Positions 9,302 to 17,840 of a stretch of 64,000 nucleotides of DNA are shown here, piece after piece (the stretch's first letter is position 1; every line of letters begins with the position of its first letter). The stretch is from Bacillota bacterium (GTDB lineage: Bacteria > Bacillota > Clostridia > Lachnospirales > Bianqueaceae), in the NCBI GenBank assembly GCA_017441925.1, contig JAFRUE010000007.1, forward strand, positions 744,001 through 808,000, read 5' to 3'. A model generated the notes under the pieces. That model had not been told where the DNA came from and did not search any database. It saw nothing but the letters and a program-made list of their open reading frames with translations. The translations under genes and the position numbers were made by a program.

Positions 9302-10099
9302 TCATATCTGAAGCATCATTTCATCCGTGATCCCCGCCTCGCCGGCGACAGTTTCCGCAAGTTTCTTGTAGGCGAACTGCGCCGTTCCATGCAGGTCGGA
9401 TCCGTAAACAAATGTGCATCCCTCTTCCCGAGCGATCGTATAGAATCTCACCCACTCGCTGCGGACAAGCTCTTCCGGCGAGAATCCGTGCACGGTAAGG
9501 GAATTGATCTCAAGCGCTATCCCCTTATCCCGCGCCTCCCGGACACATTCACGGAACTGCGTGTCAGGTATCCACCGCAGGATCTCATTCTGATGTTCTC
9601 CGTATCCAACGGGTTCAAAAGGATGCGCGAGGACGGTGATCCTGTCCGCGAGAGGATGACTGGTCACGCCGCGGAATGTCTGCACCATATATTCTGCGCA
9701 TTCTTTCCAGTGATCCGTATAATCGTGCGGGGCCGTCACGCCGATATAATTCAGGTGCGAATGCGGTACGACGACGTAATCCAGCAGGGACAGATCTTCC
9801 TCTGTCAGCGGGATCGTCCCGTCCATACCGTATTCGGACTCGCAGCCTGTCAGGATTTTCAAAGAAGTCTCCTCCTGCAGCATCCGGACAGCCTCCCGGA
9901 TCTCCCGCAGTGTCTCCGGGCCACGGTCCTCATAATACCGGCCTTTTCCCGGAAAAGCCCTGTTCCAGTAATGTTCCGAGAAACCGATCGTCTCAAGTCC
10001 GTTCTTTCTAGCCGCGGCAGCGCACTCCCTCATGACACTCAGCCGGTCCGCCTGTGCCGGATAATCACTGTGTATATGCAGATCTGTTGTGAAAAACAT
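9302..10099 (-). CDS. PHP-domain phosphoesterase (histidinol-phosphatase-like)
   Basis: A 265-residue metal-dependent phosphoesterase of the PHP superfamily. It begins MFFTTDLHIHSDYP with the HxH metal site at residues 8-10, then ETIGFSEHYW, GCESEYGMDG (metal-binding Glu), VVVPHSHLN, VLAHPFEP, and closes with YGSDLHGTAQFAYK, which matches the final metal-binding GSDxH block. The open frame extends 93 codons further upstream, but that part runs antisense through mscL; ATG 10099 has AAGGG eight bases upstream and gives the expected N-terminus. Histidinol phosphatase HisK is one option, but the context (acid-sugar kinase, glycan-related fusion, no his genes) does not support histidine synthesis. 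First gene of the run to 4236. Confidence 0.8.
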   Translation of the reverse strand: MFFTTDLHIHSDYPAQADRLSVMRECAAAARKNGLETIGFSEHYWNRAFPGKGRYYEDRGPETLREIREAVRMLQEETSLKILTGCESEYGMDGTIPLTEEDLSLLDYVVVPHSHLNYIGVTAPHDYTDHWKECAEYMVQTFRGVTSHPLADRITVLAHPFEPVGYGEHQNEILRWIPDTQFRECVREARDKGIALEINSLTVHGFSPEELVRSEWVRFYTIAREEGCTFVYGSDLHGTAQFAYKKLAETVAGEAGITDEMMLQI

Positions 10100-10117
10100 C
10101 TTGTACCCTTTCCGTAC

Positions 10118-10146
10118 TTGCTTTTTTATTGAATCAATGATATAAT
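10118..10146 (+). promoter_or_regulatory. mscL promoter
   Basis: TTGCTT (10118-10123), 17 bp, TATAAT (10141-10146). On the other strand TTGATT and ATAAAA with a 17 bp gap could serve the divergent PHP gene, so the two promoters would overlap. Confidence 0.65.
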
Positions 10147-10187
10147 AATCAAAACTTTGGTGTAGACCAAAAGGAGGAAAAACTAAA

Positions 10188-10655
10188 ATGGGAATGAGAA
10201 AAGAATTCAAGGAATTCGTTCTCCGCGGCAACATGATGGATCTGGCAGTCGGCGTTATCGTCGGCGGAGCTTTTAACGGTCTCGTTACTTCCTTCGTCAA
10301 CAACATCATTATGCCTGTCATCAGCCTGTTCACCGGCAAGATCGATTTTGAGAACATGTTCGTAGCGCTTGACGGATCCAAGTACGCTACGCTTGCCGAG
10401 GCTCAGGAGGCCGGAACCGCTGTTATCGCTTACGGAAGCTTCATCACGGCTATCATCAACTTCCTTATCCTTGCGCTTGTCGTATTCTTCCTGGTTAAGG
10501 GAATCAACAAGATGAGAGCTGCCACCAAGAAGGAAGAGGCGCCCGCGGCACCGACGACCAAGGTCTGCCCGTTCTGCAAGACCGAGATCGACATCAACGC
10601 TACCCGCTGCCCGCACTGCACTTCCGAACTTCCGGCAGAAGAAGCAGCCGAATAA
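10188..10655 (+). CDS. mscL: Large-conductance mechanosensitive channel with C-terminal zinc ribbon
   Basis: MscL opens in the membrane under turgor stress and releases solutes. Residues 1-110 are a normal MscL: amphipathic start [20 protein letters not shown], first membrane helix with [23 protein letters not shown], periplasmic loop with [10 protein letters not shown], second helix [17 protein letters not shown]. The last 30 residues add a zinc ribbon, CPFC-x10-CPHC (about 127-143), not present in the E. coli channel but seen in a number of Firmicutes forms. Strong ribosome site AAGGAGG at 10171-10177. The gene stands alone between its own promoter and a terminator. Confidence 0.96.
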   Translation: MGMRKEFKEFVLRGNMMDLAVGVIVGGAFNGLVTSFVNNIIMPVISLFTGKIDFENMFVALDGSKYATLAEAQEAGTAVIAYGSFITAIINFLILALVVFFLVKGINKMRAATKKEEAPAAPTTKVCPFCKTEIDINATRCPHCTSELPAEEAAE

Positions 10656-10683
10656 CTTCTGCAGACCGAATACTTCTTATGAA

Positions 10684-10711
10684 ACGGGCAGCCTGGAGCT
10701 GCTCGTTTTTT
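10684..10711 (+). terminator. mscL terminator
   Basis: ACGGGCAGC and GCTGCTCGT pair (one G-T) around CTGGA, followed by six Ts. Confidence 0.88.
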
Positions 10712-10724
10712 ATGTTCTTATGAA

Positions 10725-10768
10725 GTAAGAGCTGTGACGCACATCTGCATGCATACCACAGCTCTTAC
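10725..10768 (-). terminator. 12-bp stem hairpin after the sortase gene
   Basis: GTAAGAGCTGTG and CACAGCTCTTAC are perfectly complementary with a 20-base loop. It lies eight bases after the sortase stop on the minus strand. No U-run follows, so it may protect the 3' end or work together with the adjacent mscL hairpin. Confidence 0.5.
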
Positions 10769-10775
10769 GCGGCAT

Positions 10776-11636
10776 TTATTCTACTTTAACAATCTTGGCA
10801 TAAAGAGCCTGCCGGCCTGTCTCATAATTCTCCGAATAGTTGCAGGTCGAGAGTGTCAGGATCTTATCCTCCGCCGTGATCTCCACGTCCGGGAAAACAG
10901 CTTCTGACAATGACCGCATCTCTTCAACATAGTTCAGGAAATCCTCGTCGCTTTCAAAATCCAGTCGCAGATAATCCTCAAAAACCGTTGTACGGTACGT
11001 CGAAAAGATCTGGCATTCGTAGACCGCGTCCGGCATGATATACCAGAAGACCGGGTTCTGATCAGCATTCTCCTGACTCAGCAGTCTGCGGAGCTTGCCC
11101 ATCATGGACCCGTCCGCCATACTGTGACCGTAGATCACGCAGTTCCGGCTCTCGCCCCATTCACTGCGCCAGTCCATGAACATCGTGCCGGCGTATTCAA
11201 TATCACCGTAGATATTCATGTGCAGATATACGTCGTTGTTGTAGGACTGAACGACCGGATGATTGACCTCCGCCACCGGGATCAGGAGCCATCCCTGAAC
11301 GTCCGGATTCAGCTCGAGCAGCTTGGTAAAATCGTAATGCGGCAGTTTCGGCTTACGTACGCCTCCTGCGCCTTCGTTATTTACAGGCAGATTCTCATCG
11401 GTAATGACCTTGGAGCTCTCCTCCGTCTCCCCGGGCTCATCTGCCGTATCCGAGGCATCTGTGAAGAACATATCCTTGACTTCCCGCTGTACTTTTGCGT
11501 TATGCGCGTAATTGTACAGGATCTTGCCGAGCCGGATTCCCGAATAGACAAAGACTGCCGCGAAAATCAGGATCAGGATCAGCAGAATGACACTCTTCTT
11601 ATCTTTCTTCTTGCTTTTATCTATATTATTGCTCAT
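10776..11636 (-). CDS. srtB: Class B sortase
   Basis: A membrane-anchored transpeptidase that cuts surface proteins at a sorting motif and joins them to peptidoglycan. The 286-residue protein has a lysine-rich N-terminus and one membrane helix (residues 15-33), a Glu/Asp-rich linker, then the sortase B barrel: GWLLIPVAEVNHPVVQ, catalytic His171 in VIYGHSM, Cys264 in TLSTCNYS and Arg274 in GRQALYAKIV. No protein with a sortase B sorting signal is encoded nearby, so its substrate is elsewhere. It follows a membrane protein gene by 27 bp, sharing its promoter. Confidence 0.93.
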   Translation of the reverse strand: MSNNIDKSKKKDKKSVILLILILIFAAVFVYSGIRLGKILYNYAHNAKVQREVKDMFFTDASDTADEPGETEESSKVITDENLPVNNEGAGGVRKPKLPHYDFTKLLELNPDVQGWLLIPVAEVNHPVVQSYNNDVYLHMNIYGDIEYAGTMFMDWRSEWGESRNCVIYGHSMADGSMMGKLRRLLSQENADQNPVFWYIMPDAVYECQIFSTYRTTVFEDYLRLDFESDEDFLNYVEEMRSLSEAVFPDVEITAEDKILTLSTCNYSENYETGRQALYAKIVKVE

Positions 11637-11663
11637 ATATTTCCTGTCTGTCCCTTCAAATTG

Positions 11664-12320
11664 TTACTCTGAAGATGAATCCTGCTGTACAGGCACTTTG
11701 CGCCAGGACGGCAGGACATGCGTGATCTTCTTGGACGTCACCATCGACTGCATATAAACGCCCAGTCCGAAGAAGAAAAGCGCGATCATCCATACCAGCC
11801 ACTTGGGAGGCGTCTGCAGCTGATAGATCATTCCGTACAGGAGGAGATGTGCAGTCAATACTCCCCCGCCAAGAGACATCGTGATAATGGTAAAACCTTT
11901 ATTCGCGGCCTGAATCAGGAAGGCGACAAAGATCCCTGCTGCAACGGAGATCACCATAGCAAGGCTGTGCTGCTCCGGTTTCAGGAACGTACCAAGCACC
12001 TGAACCAGCACCGTGTATGTCGACAGTCCCGACAGCAGGAACAGTCCGATGCGGACCGATATGACCGACAATGCCGCCAACAGCACTCCGATGGCGGCTG
12101 AAATTACAAGTACCGTCACAGGCTTCCAGCCCGTATCCCGCAGCAGATAGATCCCTCCGAGCAAGCCGAGGACAAAAAGCCCTGCCGCTGTAAAGAACCG
12201 CAGGAAGCGGTAGCCGCAGCACGTATAAATCAGCGACGCAGCGAGCAGAATCAGTAGAAAAAGCCATACAGGCTGCGCCTGCAGGGCACTCAGCAATGTT
12301 TTTAGCGATTCCGCGAGCAT
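11664..12320 (-). CDS. Polytopic membrane protein (TMEM198/DUF4203-like)
   Basis: A 218-residue protein with about seven hydrophobic segments, beginning VWLFLLILLAASLIYTCCGYRFLRFFTAAGLFVLGLLGGIY. The repeated glycine-rich helices resemble DUF4203/TMEM198-type proteins, but I am not certain of the family. The C-terminal 30 residues (SKKITHVLPSWRKVPVQQDSSSE) are polar and probably cytosolic. It is the first gene of a two-gene operon with sortase B, 27 bp apart, driven by a strong promoter, so a role in sortase placement or cell-surface assembly is possible but only inferred. Confidence 0.68.
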   Translation of the reverse strand: MLAESLKTLLSALQAQPVWLFLLILLAASLIYTCCGYRFLRFFTAAGLFVLGLLGGIYLLRDTGWKPVTVLVISAAIGVLLAALSVISVRIGLFLLSGLSTYTVLVQVLGTFLKPEQHSLAMVISVAAGIFVAFLIQAANKGFTIITMSLGGGVLTAHLLLYGMIYQLQTPPKWLVWMIALFFFGLGVYMQSMVTSKKITHVLPSWRKVPVQQDSSSE

Positions 12321-12365
12321 CTTAATCCCCTCCGTTAACCAGATTTCACGATATAATCTTACAAT

Positions 12366-12394
12366 ATTATACTAGAGGATCGCCTGTCCGTCAA
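12366..12394 (-). promoter_or_regulatory. Promoter of the membrane protein/sortase operon
   Basis: Minus strand: TTGACG, 17 bp, TATAAT. Lies 46 bp before the start codon. Confidence 0.78.
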
Positions 12395-12440
12395 GTATTG
12401 TGACAAATCCGGGTTATTCATAACTTTTCCCGAATCAGGC

Positions 12441-12469
12441 TTGCCTTCCCGCATCATATCTGTTATAAT
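12441..12469 (+). promoter_or_regulatory. Promoter of the ABC exporter genes
   Basis: TTGCCT (12441-12446), 17 bp, TATAAT (12464-12469). Transcription from about 12476 would leave almost no leader for the ATG at 12484, which supports the start at 12508. Confidence 0.65.
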
Positions 12470-12507
12470 TAGTAAGATATCTTATGAAAGAAGGGCAGAT
12501 ACCGCTT

Positions 12508-14232
12508 ATGAAAACGATTACCGGATATCTCAAGCCTTATATCCCCCGTATGATCCTCGGCCTTTTTGTAAAGGTCCTCGGAACGTTCATGGATCTGGGG
12601 CTTCCCTGGGTCCTCGCGCATATTGTAAACGAAGTCATTCCGCTTAAGGATTACCGTATTCTGGCAAGGTGGGGCGTGATCATGCTTCTCCTGGCCGCCG
12701 GCGCCCGGATCTTTAATGTAGTCGCGAACCGCATGGCTTCAAAGGTCGGTCATGATACGATCATCCAGATCCGTCATGATCTGTTCGCACGTATCCAGCT
12801 TCTGTCCGGGACGGATCTCGACCGCTTCAGCATCGCGTCCCTGATCTCCCGTATGACGACGGATACCTACAACATCCACGGCACGATCGGCCGTATCCAG
12901 CGTCTTGGCGTACGCGCGCCGATCATCCTTTTCGGCGGCATCATCATCACCTTTACGATGGAGCCGCGCCTGACCATGATCCTCCTGATCTGCATGCCCA
13001 TCATCGCGATCGGCATCATCCTGATCTCCCGCAAAGGCATCCCGATGTACGCGGCATTGCAGAAGAAAGTCGACTCCATGGTCCGTGTCGTCCGTGAGAA
13101 CGTCACCGGCGTCCGCGTCATCAAGGCTCTTTCCAAGAACGAATACGAGCGCACCCGTTTTGAACAGGTCAATCAGGACGTCTGCTCGCAGGATTTCCGC
13201 GCCGGCCGCACGATGGGTGCGATGAATCCGATGATGAATATGGTCCTGAACAGTGCCCTGACCGTGATGATCGTTGTCGGCGCCTACCGGATCAATGACG
13301 GCTATACACAGGTCGGTACAGTCATGGCTTTCCTGCAGTACTTTACAATGATCCTGAACGCGGTCATGTCCTTTAACCGTCTGTTCATCGATATTTCCAA
13401 GACCAGCGCCTCCTCCGCCCGCGTGCGCGAGGTGCTCAATACTCCGTTCGATCAGCCCAGGATGGACATTCCCGCAGTGGAGACGCCTTATCATATCGAG
13501 TTCCGCGACGTTACCTTCAACTATCATCCGCATAAACCGTACGAAGATGTTCCGGACTGTCTGTCCCACATTTCCTTCTCCCTGAAAAAAGGCGAAACTC
13601 TCGGTATTATCGGTTCGACCGGTGCTGGTAAAACGACCGTCATCAATCTGCTGATGCGTTTCTATGATCTGGAATCCGGGCAGATCCTGATCGACGGACG
13701 CGACGTCCGGAGCTTCGAACTTCCAGAGCTCAGAAGCCGTTTCGGCGTCGTATTCCAGAACGACATCCTGTTTGCGGATACCGTCGCCAACAATATCGCT
13801 TTCAGCCGCGACATCACGCCCGTAGAGATCCGTCAGGCAGCCGAAGACGCTCAGGCGCTCGGCTTCATCGAGCAGATGCCTAAGGATTTTGATAGCCAGG
13901 TCGACGCGAAAGGCGCCAACCTCTCCGGCGGTCAGAAGCAGCGTCTCCTGATCGCGCGTTCTCTTGCCGGCAAACCCGAGATCCTGATCCTTGACGATTC
14001 GTCAAGCGCTCTGGACTACAAGACCGATGCAGACCTCAGACAGGCTCTGCGCAGCCATTACGCCGGCACGACCGAGATCATTATCGCCCAGCGTATCAGC
14101 TCCATCTATCACTGCGACCATATTCTGGTCCTGGAAGACGGTGCCTGTGTCGGTTACGGCAAGCATGAGGACCTTATGGAATCCTGCGCGATCTACCGCG
14201 AGATTCATGAGTCCCAGATGCAGATCGAATAA
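12508..14232 (+). CDS. ABC exporter half-transporter, subunit A (degenerate ATP site)
   Basis: Membrane-spanning and ATP-binding half of a heterodimeric type IV exporter. From ATG 12508 it has 574 residues; an in-frame ATG at 12484 has no ribosome site, while GAAGGG lies 12 bases before 12508. Residues 15-290 hold six membrane helices. The nucleotide domain has Walker A GSTGAGKT (369-376), signature LSGGQ (472-476) and Walker B ILILDD. The catalytic glutamate after Walker B is replaced by Asp497 (DDSSSALD), as in the degenerate-site subunit of TM287/288-like exporters. Subunit B follows 17 bp downstream. Substrate unknown; drug or peptide export is usual for the type. Confidence 0.9.
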   Translation: MKTITGYLKPYIPRMILGLFVKVLGTFMDLGLPWVLAHIVNEVIPLKDYRILARWGVIMLLLAAGARIFNVVANRMASKVGHDTIIQIRHDLFARIQLLSGTDLDRFSIASLISRMTTDTYNIHGTIGRIQRLGVRAPIILFGGIIITFTMEPRLTMILLICMPIIAIGIILISRKGIPMYAALQKKVDSMVRVVRENVTGVRVIKALSKNEYERTRFEQVNQDVCSQDFRAGRTMGAMNPMMNMVLNSALTVMIVVGAYRINDGYTQVGTVMAFLQYFTMILNAVMSFNRLFIDISKTSASSARVREVLNTPFDQPRMDIPAVETPYHIEFRDVTFNYHPHKPYEDVPDCLSHISFSLKKGETLGIIGSTGAGKTTVINLLMRFYDLESGQILIDGRDVRSFELPELRSRFGVVFQNDILFADTVANNIAFSRDITPVEIRQAAEDAQALGFIEQMPKDFDSQVDAKGANLSGGQKQRLLIARSLAGKPEILILDDSSSALDYKTDADLRQALRSHYAGTTEIIIAQRISSIYHCDHILVLEDGACVGYGKHEDLMESCAIYREIHESQMQIE

Positions 14233-14249
14233 GGAAAGGAGGAAACAAA

Positions 14250-16040
14250 ATGCCACAGCCTGCAAGAGGTCCCAAGACATTCGGCGCCGGAGGCGGACAC
14301 GCGAAGAACGCTAAGTATACGCTTCACCGTCTCGGCGGTTATATCTGGCAGTATAAATACCTGTTCCTCCTCGCGATCATCGTCAGCCTTGCAAGCAACC
14401 TGTTCGCACTCGTCGGCCCTCTCCTCTCCGGTTATGCGATCGACGCGCTGGAGCTTGGCAAAGGCCGTGTGGATTTCCCCAAAGTCTTCCACTACGCGAC
14501 GCTGATGATCATTTTCTACATCGCTTCCGCTCTGCTCTCCTACACCCTTTCCGTCCTGATGATGTATATCACGCAGCGGATCGTCGGAAGGATGCGAAAA
14601 GATGTCTTTGACAAACTGATGCGGCTCCCGGTCAGCTACTTCGACAAACAGCTGACGGGCGACATTTTGAGCCGTATGTCCTACGATATCGATACAATCA
14701 ACGTTTCACTGTCGACGGATCTGGTCCAGATCTTCTCCAGTATCATCACGATCGTCGGATCTTTCGTGATGATGGTCGTGATCTCGCCGTATCTGGTCCT
14801 GGTCATGCTCATCACGATCCCGCTCTCGATCCTCTACACGAAACACACGGCGGCCAAGCTCCGTCCCCTCTACGTGATCCGTTCACAGCGCCTCGGCGAG
14901 ATGAACGGCTATATCGAAGAGATGATCACGGGACAGAAGACCATCCGTGCCTATGCCCGGGAGAAGAAGATCACAAAACGTTTCGATACAATCAATCAGG
15001 CCGGTGCGGACGCTTACTACAATGCCGAATACAACGCGGCCGTCATGGGTCCGACCGTAACTTTCATCAACAATCTGTCCCTGACGCTCGTCACCGTCTT
15101 TGGCGCAGGCCTTTACATGGGCGGAATCCTGACGATGGGGAATATCGGTTCTTTCGTCCAGTATTCCCGCAAATTCAGCGGCCCGATCAACGAGATCGCC
15201 AACATCATCGGTGAGCTGCAGTCTGCTCTTGCCGCGGCCGAGCGTGTCTTCACCCTTCTGGATGAAGAGGAAGAAACAGCTGATGCTCCCGGTGCAAAAG
15301 ATCCGGGCACGATCGAAGGCGACGTACGTCTGGAAGACGTAGATTTCCGGTATCTGCCGGAGATCCCGGTCATTCATGATTTCAGCATGCACGCGAAGCC
15401 CGGTCAGGTCATCGCGATCGTCGGACCGACCGGTGCCGGCAAGACCACGATCGTAAACCTCCTGATGCGTTTTTACGACATCGATTCGGGACGGATCGAG
15501 ATGGACGGGACGGAGATCCGCGAAATCACCCGTTCCGGCCTGCGTCGCCAGTTCGCGATGGTCCTGCAGGACACCTGGCTCTTTGACGGTACGATCTTTG
15601 AAAACATCGCCTACGGCCGGGAAGGCGCTACGATGGAAGAAGTCACGGCAGCTGCCAGAGCCGCTCACATCCACAATTTCATCCGCCGGCTGCCGGACGG
15701 ATACAATACGATGATCAACGGCGACGGGGTCAATATCTCCAAGGGACAGAAACAGCTCCTCACAATCGCACGAGCCTTCCTGCTGAATGCGCGGATCTTG
15801 ATCCTCGACGAAGCGACTTCCAACGTCGACACCCGTACCGAGATCCAGATTCAGGACGCCATGCAGCAGCTGATGAAAGGCAAGACCTGTTTTGTCATCG
15901 CGCACCGCCTGTCCACGATCCGCAATGCCGACCTGATCCTTGTCATGCGGAACGGCAACGTAATCGAACAGGGAACGCATTCCGAACTGATCCGGCAGAA
16001 GGGTTTCTACCATCAGCTGTATAATTCGCAGTTCCAGTAA
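14250..16040 (+). CDS. ABC exporter half-transporter, subunit B
   Basis: Second half of the heterodimeric exporter, 596 residues from ATG 14250 with GGAAAGGAGG upstream. A short glycine-rich N-terminus (PQPARGPKTFGAGGGHAKNAK) precedes six membrane helices. The nucleotide domain has Walker A GPTGAGKT (392-399), Walker B ILILDE with the normal catalytic Glu521, and a changed signature ISKGQ (496-500) instead of LSGGQ. The changed signature faces the Asp-type Walker B site of subunit A, so one of the two ATP sites is degenerate and the other canonical. This complementarity is good evidence that the two proteins work as a pair. Confidence 0.92.
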   Translation: MPQPARGPKTFGAGGGHAKNAKYTLHRLGGYIWQYKYLFLLAIIVSLASNLFALVGPLLSGYAIDALELGKGRVDFPKVFHYATLMIIFYIASALLSYTLSVLMMYITQRIVGRMRKDVFDKLMRLPVSYFDKQLTGDILSRMSYDIDTINVSLSTDLVQIFSSIITIVGSFVMMVVISPYLVLVMLITIPLSILYTKHTAAKLRPLYVIRSQRLGEMNGYIEEMITGQKTIRAYAREKKITKRFDTINQAGADAYYNAEYNAAVMGPTVTFINNLSLTLVTVFGAGLYMGGILTMGNIGSFVQYSRKFSGPINEIANIIGELQSALAAAERVFTLLDEEEETADAPGAKDPGTIEGDVRLEDVDFRYLPEIPVIHDFSMHAKPGQVIAIVGPTGAGKTTIVNLLMRFYDIDSGRIEMDGTEIREITRSGLRRQFAMVLQDTWLFDGTIFENIAYGREGATMEEVTAAARAAHIHNFIRRLPDGYNTMINGDGVNISKGQKQLLTIARAFLLNARILILDEATSNVDTRTEIQIQDAMQQLMKGKTCFVIAHRLSTIRNADLILVMRNGNVIEQGTHSELIRQKGFYHQLYNSQFQ

Positions 16041-16059
16041 GATAAAGCATATAATAATC

Positions 16060-16108
16060 CCCTCCGCAAAACAGTTGCTGGCGCAAAAAGTTTTGCGGAG
16101 GGAATTTT
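16060..16108 (+). terminator. Terminator of the ABC exporter genes, constant-loop type
   Basis: CCCTCCGCAAAAC (16060-16072) and GTTTTGCGGAGGG (16090-16102) pair perfectly; AATTTTAT follows. The 17-base loop AGTTGCTGGCGCAAAAA recurs in two further hairpins near 17.85 and 18.05 kb. Confidence 0.9.
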
Positions 16109-16196
16109 ATATGCTACCTTTACGGAACTGACGAAATGGCTGCGGTATGGGCTTTTTGTGTCCACAGAGGATTTCTGTCGGATTTATCTGTATTCG

Positions 16197-16225
16197 TTGT
16201 CTGGGACAGCTTTGTATGATATACT
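16197..16225 (+). promoter_or_regulatory. Promoter of the GNAT/phosphatase/GNAT genes
   Basis: TTGTCT (16197-16202), 17 bp, TATACT (16220-16225), 35 bp before the ATG at 16261. Confidence 0.5.
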
Positions 16226-16260
16226 TGTTTTGTTATTCTGTTTCTGCAGGTGATTTATAT

Positions 16261-16743
16261 ATGGAAAGTGATATTCTGATTCGTCCGTACACGGCCGGGA
16301 ACGAGACTGCTTTTTCGCAGTTGATTGCCGATACAATGAGGATCAGCAGCCGGAAAGACTATTCTCTGGAATACATCGATAGGATCATACAAGGTTATTC
16401 TCCCGAGTTTTTTACCGGGCACGCAAAAGATACACATTTTTATGCCGCTCTTGACCGCTGTAGGATCATCGGATGCGGCGGTGTAACAAGGTATCACGGC
16501 TGCACGGATGAGAGCTATCTGCTGTCGGTCTTTGTTCTGCCGGAATATCAGGGGCAAGGCATCGGTAAGCTGATCGTCGAAGCCCTTGAAAAAGACGAAT
16601 ACTCCCTGTGCGCCGAGCGTATAACGCTCGCATCCTCCACTACTGCCGTCGGATTTTACAGGCAGTTAGGATATGAATTCGTTGACGGTCTGTCCGAGCC
16701 TGACGGACACGGCGTTGTCAAAATGGAAAAACGGAGGCAATAA
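16261..16743 (+). CDS. GNAT-family N-acetyltransferase
   Basis: A 160-residue acetyl-CoA-dependent transferase. The start at ATG 16261 was preferred over an open-frame extension to 16147 because AGGTGA lies seven bases upstream and the protein then begins at the expected first strand, ILIRPYTAGNETAFSQLIAD. The acetyl-CoA site is LSVFVLPEYQGQGIGKLIVEALEKD (Q/R-x-x-G-x-G/A in QGQGIG, near residue 100), followed by the typical end ASSTTAVGFYRQLGYEF. The acceptor substrate cannot be told. It is the first of three closely packed genes: the histidine phosphatase starts two bases after its stop. Confidence 0.88.
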   Translation: MESDILIRPYTAGNETAFSQLIADTMRISSRKDYSLEYIDRIIQGYSPEFFTGHAKDTHFYAALDRCRIIGCGGVTRYHGCTDESYLLSVFVLPEYQGQGIGKLIVEALEKDEYSLCAERITLASSTTAVGFYRQLGYEFVDGLSEPDGHGVVKMEKRRQ

Positions 16744-16745
16744 CG

Positions 16746-17354
16746 GTGAAAACGATCTATACGGTCCAGCATACGCAGTCTGTACATCACATCAACGGAA
16801 TGGTCGGATCGTGGACGGACTGGGATCTGACAGAGCTCGGCAGACAGCAGGCGGACCGCATCGGCAGAAAACTGCAGGAGGAGCTGGGTGGTAAGCCTCT
16901 GATCCTTTATACTTCAGATCTCAAACGCGCCAGACAGACGGCCGATCTTATTGCTGCCCATCTTGGGACAACACCGGTCATCAGACCTGAGCTTCGCGAA
17001 CGCAACCTCGGAAGATGCTGCGGCAGATCCGTACAATGGCTTCGTGAGAATCTCAAATGCGACGAAAAGACCATCGATGACAGGCTTTTCCCAGATGCGG
17101 AGAGCCGCCGCGACGAATGGAACCGCCTGAAGCCTTTCTTCAGCCAGATCATGACAGAAAACATCGAGAATATCATCCTCGTCTCACACGGAGATCTGCT
17201 GGGCGTTTTTCAAGCGATGTTTCTTGGATTCGAAGCCGACGCACTGAACAGCCATGATTTCTCCGGTTTCGTCGGCGGAGTGTCTCAGCTCGCGATCACA
17301 GATAACGGCAAACGCATCGTCAGGCGCTTCAGTGACAGATCATATATCCTATAG
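16746..17354 (+). CDS. Histidine phosphatase family protein with altered RHG motif
   Basis: A 202-residue member of the phosphoglycerate-mutase-like superfamily, which moves phosphate through a phosphohistidine. The start is GTG 16746 with GGAGG eight bases upstream. The N-terminal catalytic RHG motif reads QHT here (IYTVQHTQSVHH), so the nucleophilic His is kept but the phosphate-binding Arg is Gln. The rest is intact: LTELGRQQA, TSDLKRARQTAD, ELRERNLG and the second catalytic His in LVSHGDLLG. The Gln form may be a recognised subfamily in Clostridia; the substrate is unknown. It sits between two acetyltransferase genes in one operon. Confidence 0.87.
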   Translation: MKTIYTVQHTQSVHHINGMVGSWTDWDLTELGRQQADRIGRKLQEELGGKPLILYTSDLKRARQTADLIAAHLGTTPVIRPELRERNLGRCCGRSVQWLRENLKCDEKTIDDRLFPDAESRRDEWNRLKPFFSQIMTENIENIILVSHGDLLGVFQAMFLGFEADALNSHDFSGFVGGVSQLAITDNGKRIVRRFSDRSYIL

Positions 17355-17372
17355 CTTTATGCGGAGACGATC

Positions 17373-17792
17373 ATGGAATATCACATCATAAATGCTTCTC
17401 AGATCAATGCTTTATGGGATCTGCAGAAATGCTATAAGGCCGAGATCGGCGAAGATGAGCCCTGTGCCGAAGATAAGACTTCCCTGGCAAAGGCTATGGC
17501 CGATAACAAAATCACCTTCTACGGTGCCTGGGAGGAAAACCGGCTGATCGGCTGCTGTTCCGTCACCATCGGCTTCTCGACATTCAATTACCATCCGAGC
17601 GGCGTTTTTGAAGACTTCTATATCCTACCCGGATACCGTCATCAAGGTATCGCACGCCAGCTGGTTCAGTTCGCATACCGCGAAAGCGGCGTCTCTTCCC
17701 TGACCGTCGGCTGTGCAGACTGCGATGTTCCGATGTATGAGACACTTGGATTTACGATTCCGCTTGGGAATCTGCTTGCATTGGATATTTGA
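17373..17792 (+). CDS. GNAT-family N-acetyltransferase, short
   Basis: A 139-residue acetyltransferase. The acetyl-CoA binding block is VFEDFYILPGYRHQGIARQLVQFAYRE (RHQGIA, near residue 93), followed by the usual C-terminal strand and helix with DCDVPMYETLGF. The N-terminal YHIINASQINALWDLQKCYKAEIGEDEP resembles family members that start with an acidic helix pair. It lies 18 bp after the histidine phosphatase and ends before a strong hairpin terminator. Substrate unknown. Confidence 0.85.
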   Translation: MEYHIINASQINALWDLQKCYKAEIGEDEPCAEDKTSLAKAMADNKITFYGAWEENRLIGCCSVTIGFSTFNYHPSGVFEDFYILPGYRHQGIARQLVQFAYRESGVSSLTVGCADCDVPMYETLGFTIPLGNLLALDI

Positions 17793-17840
17793 GCTGCTGA
17801 TCTGTGAATGACGGCAGACTATAAATCATAAATAAGATCC

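Noticed and set aside
10100-10381. N-terminal extension of the PHP protein by 93 residues
   Set aside because: The extension is antisense to mscL and lies ahead of the proper ribosome site; the family N-terminus begins at 10099.
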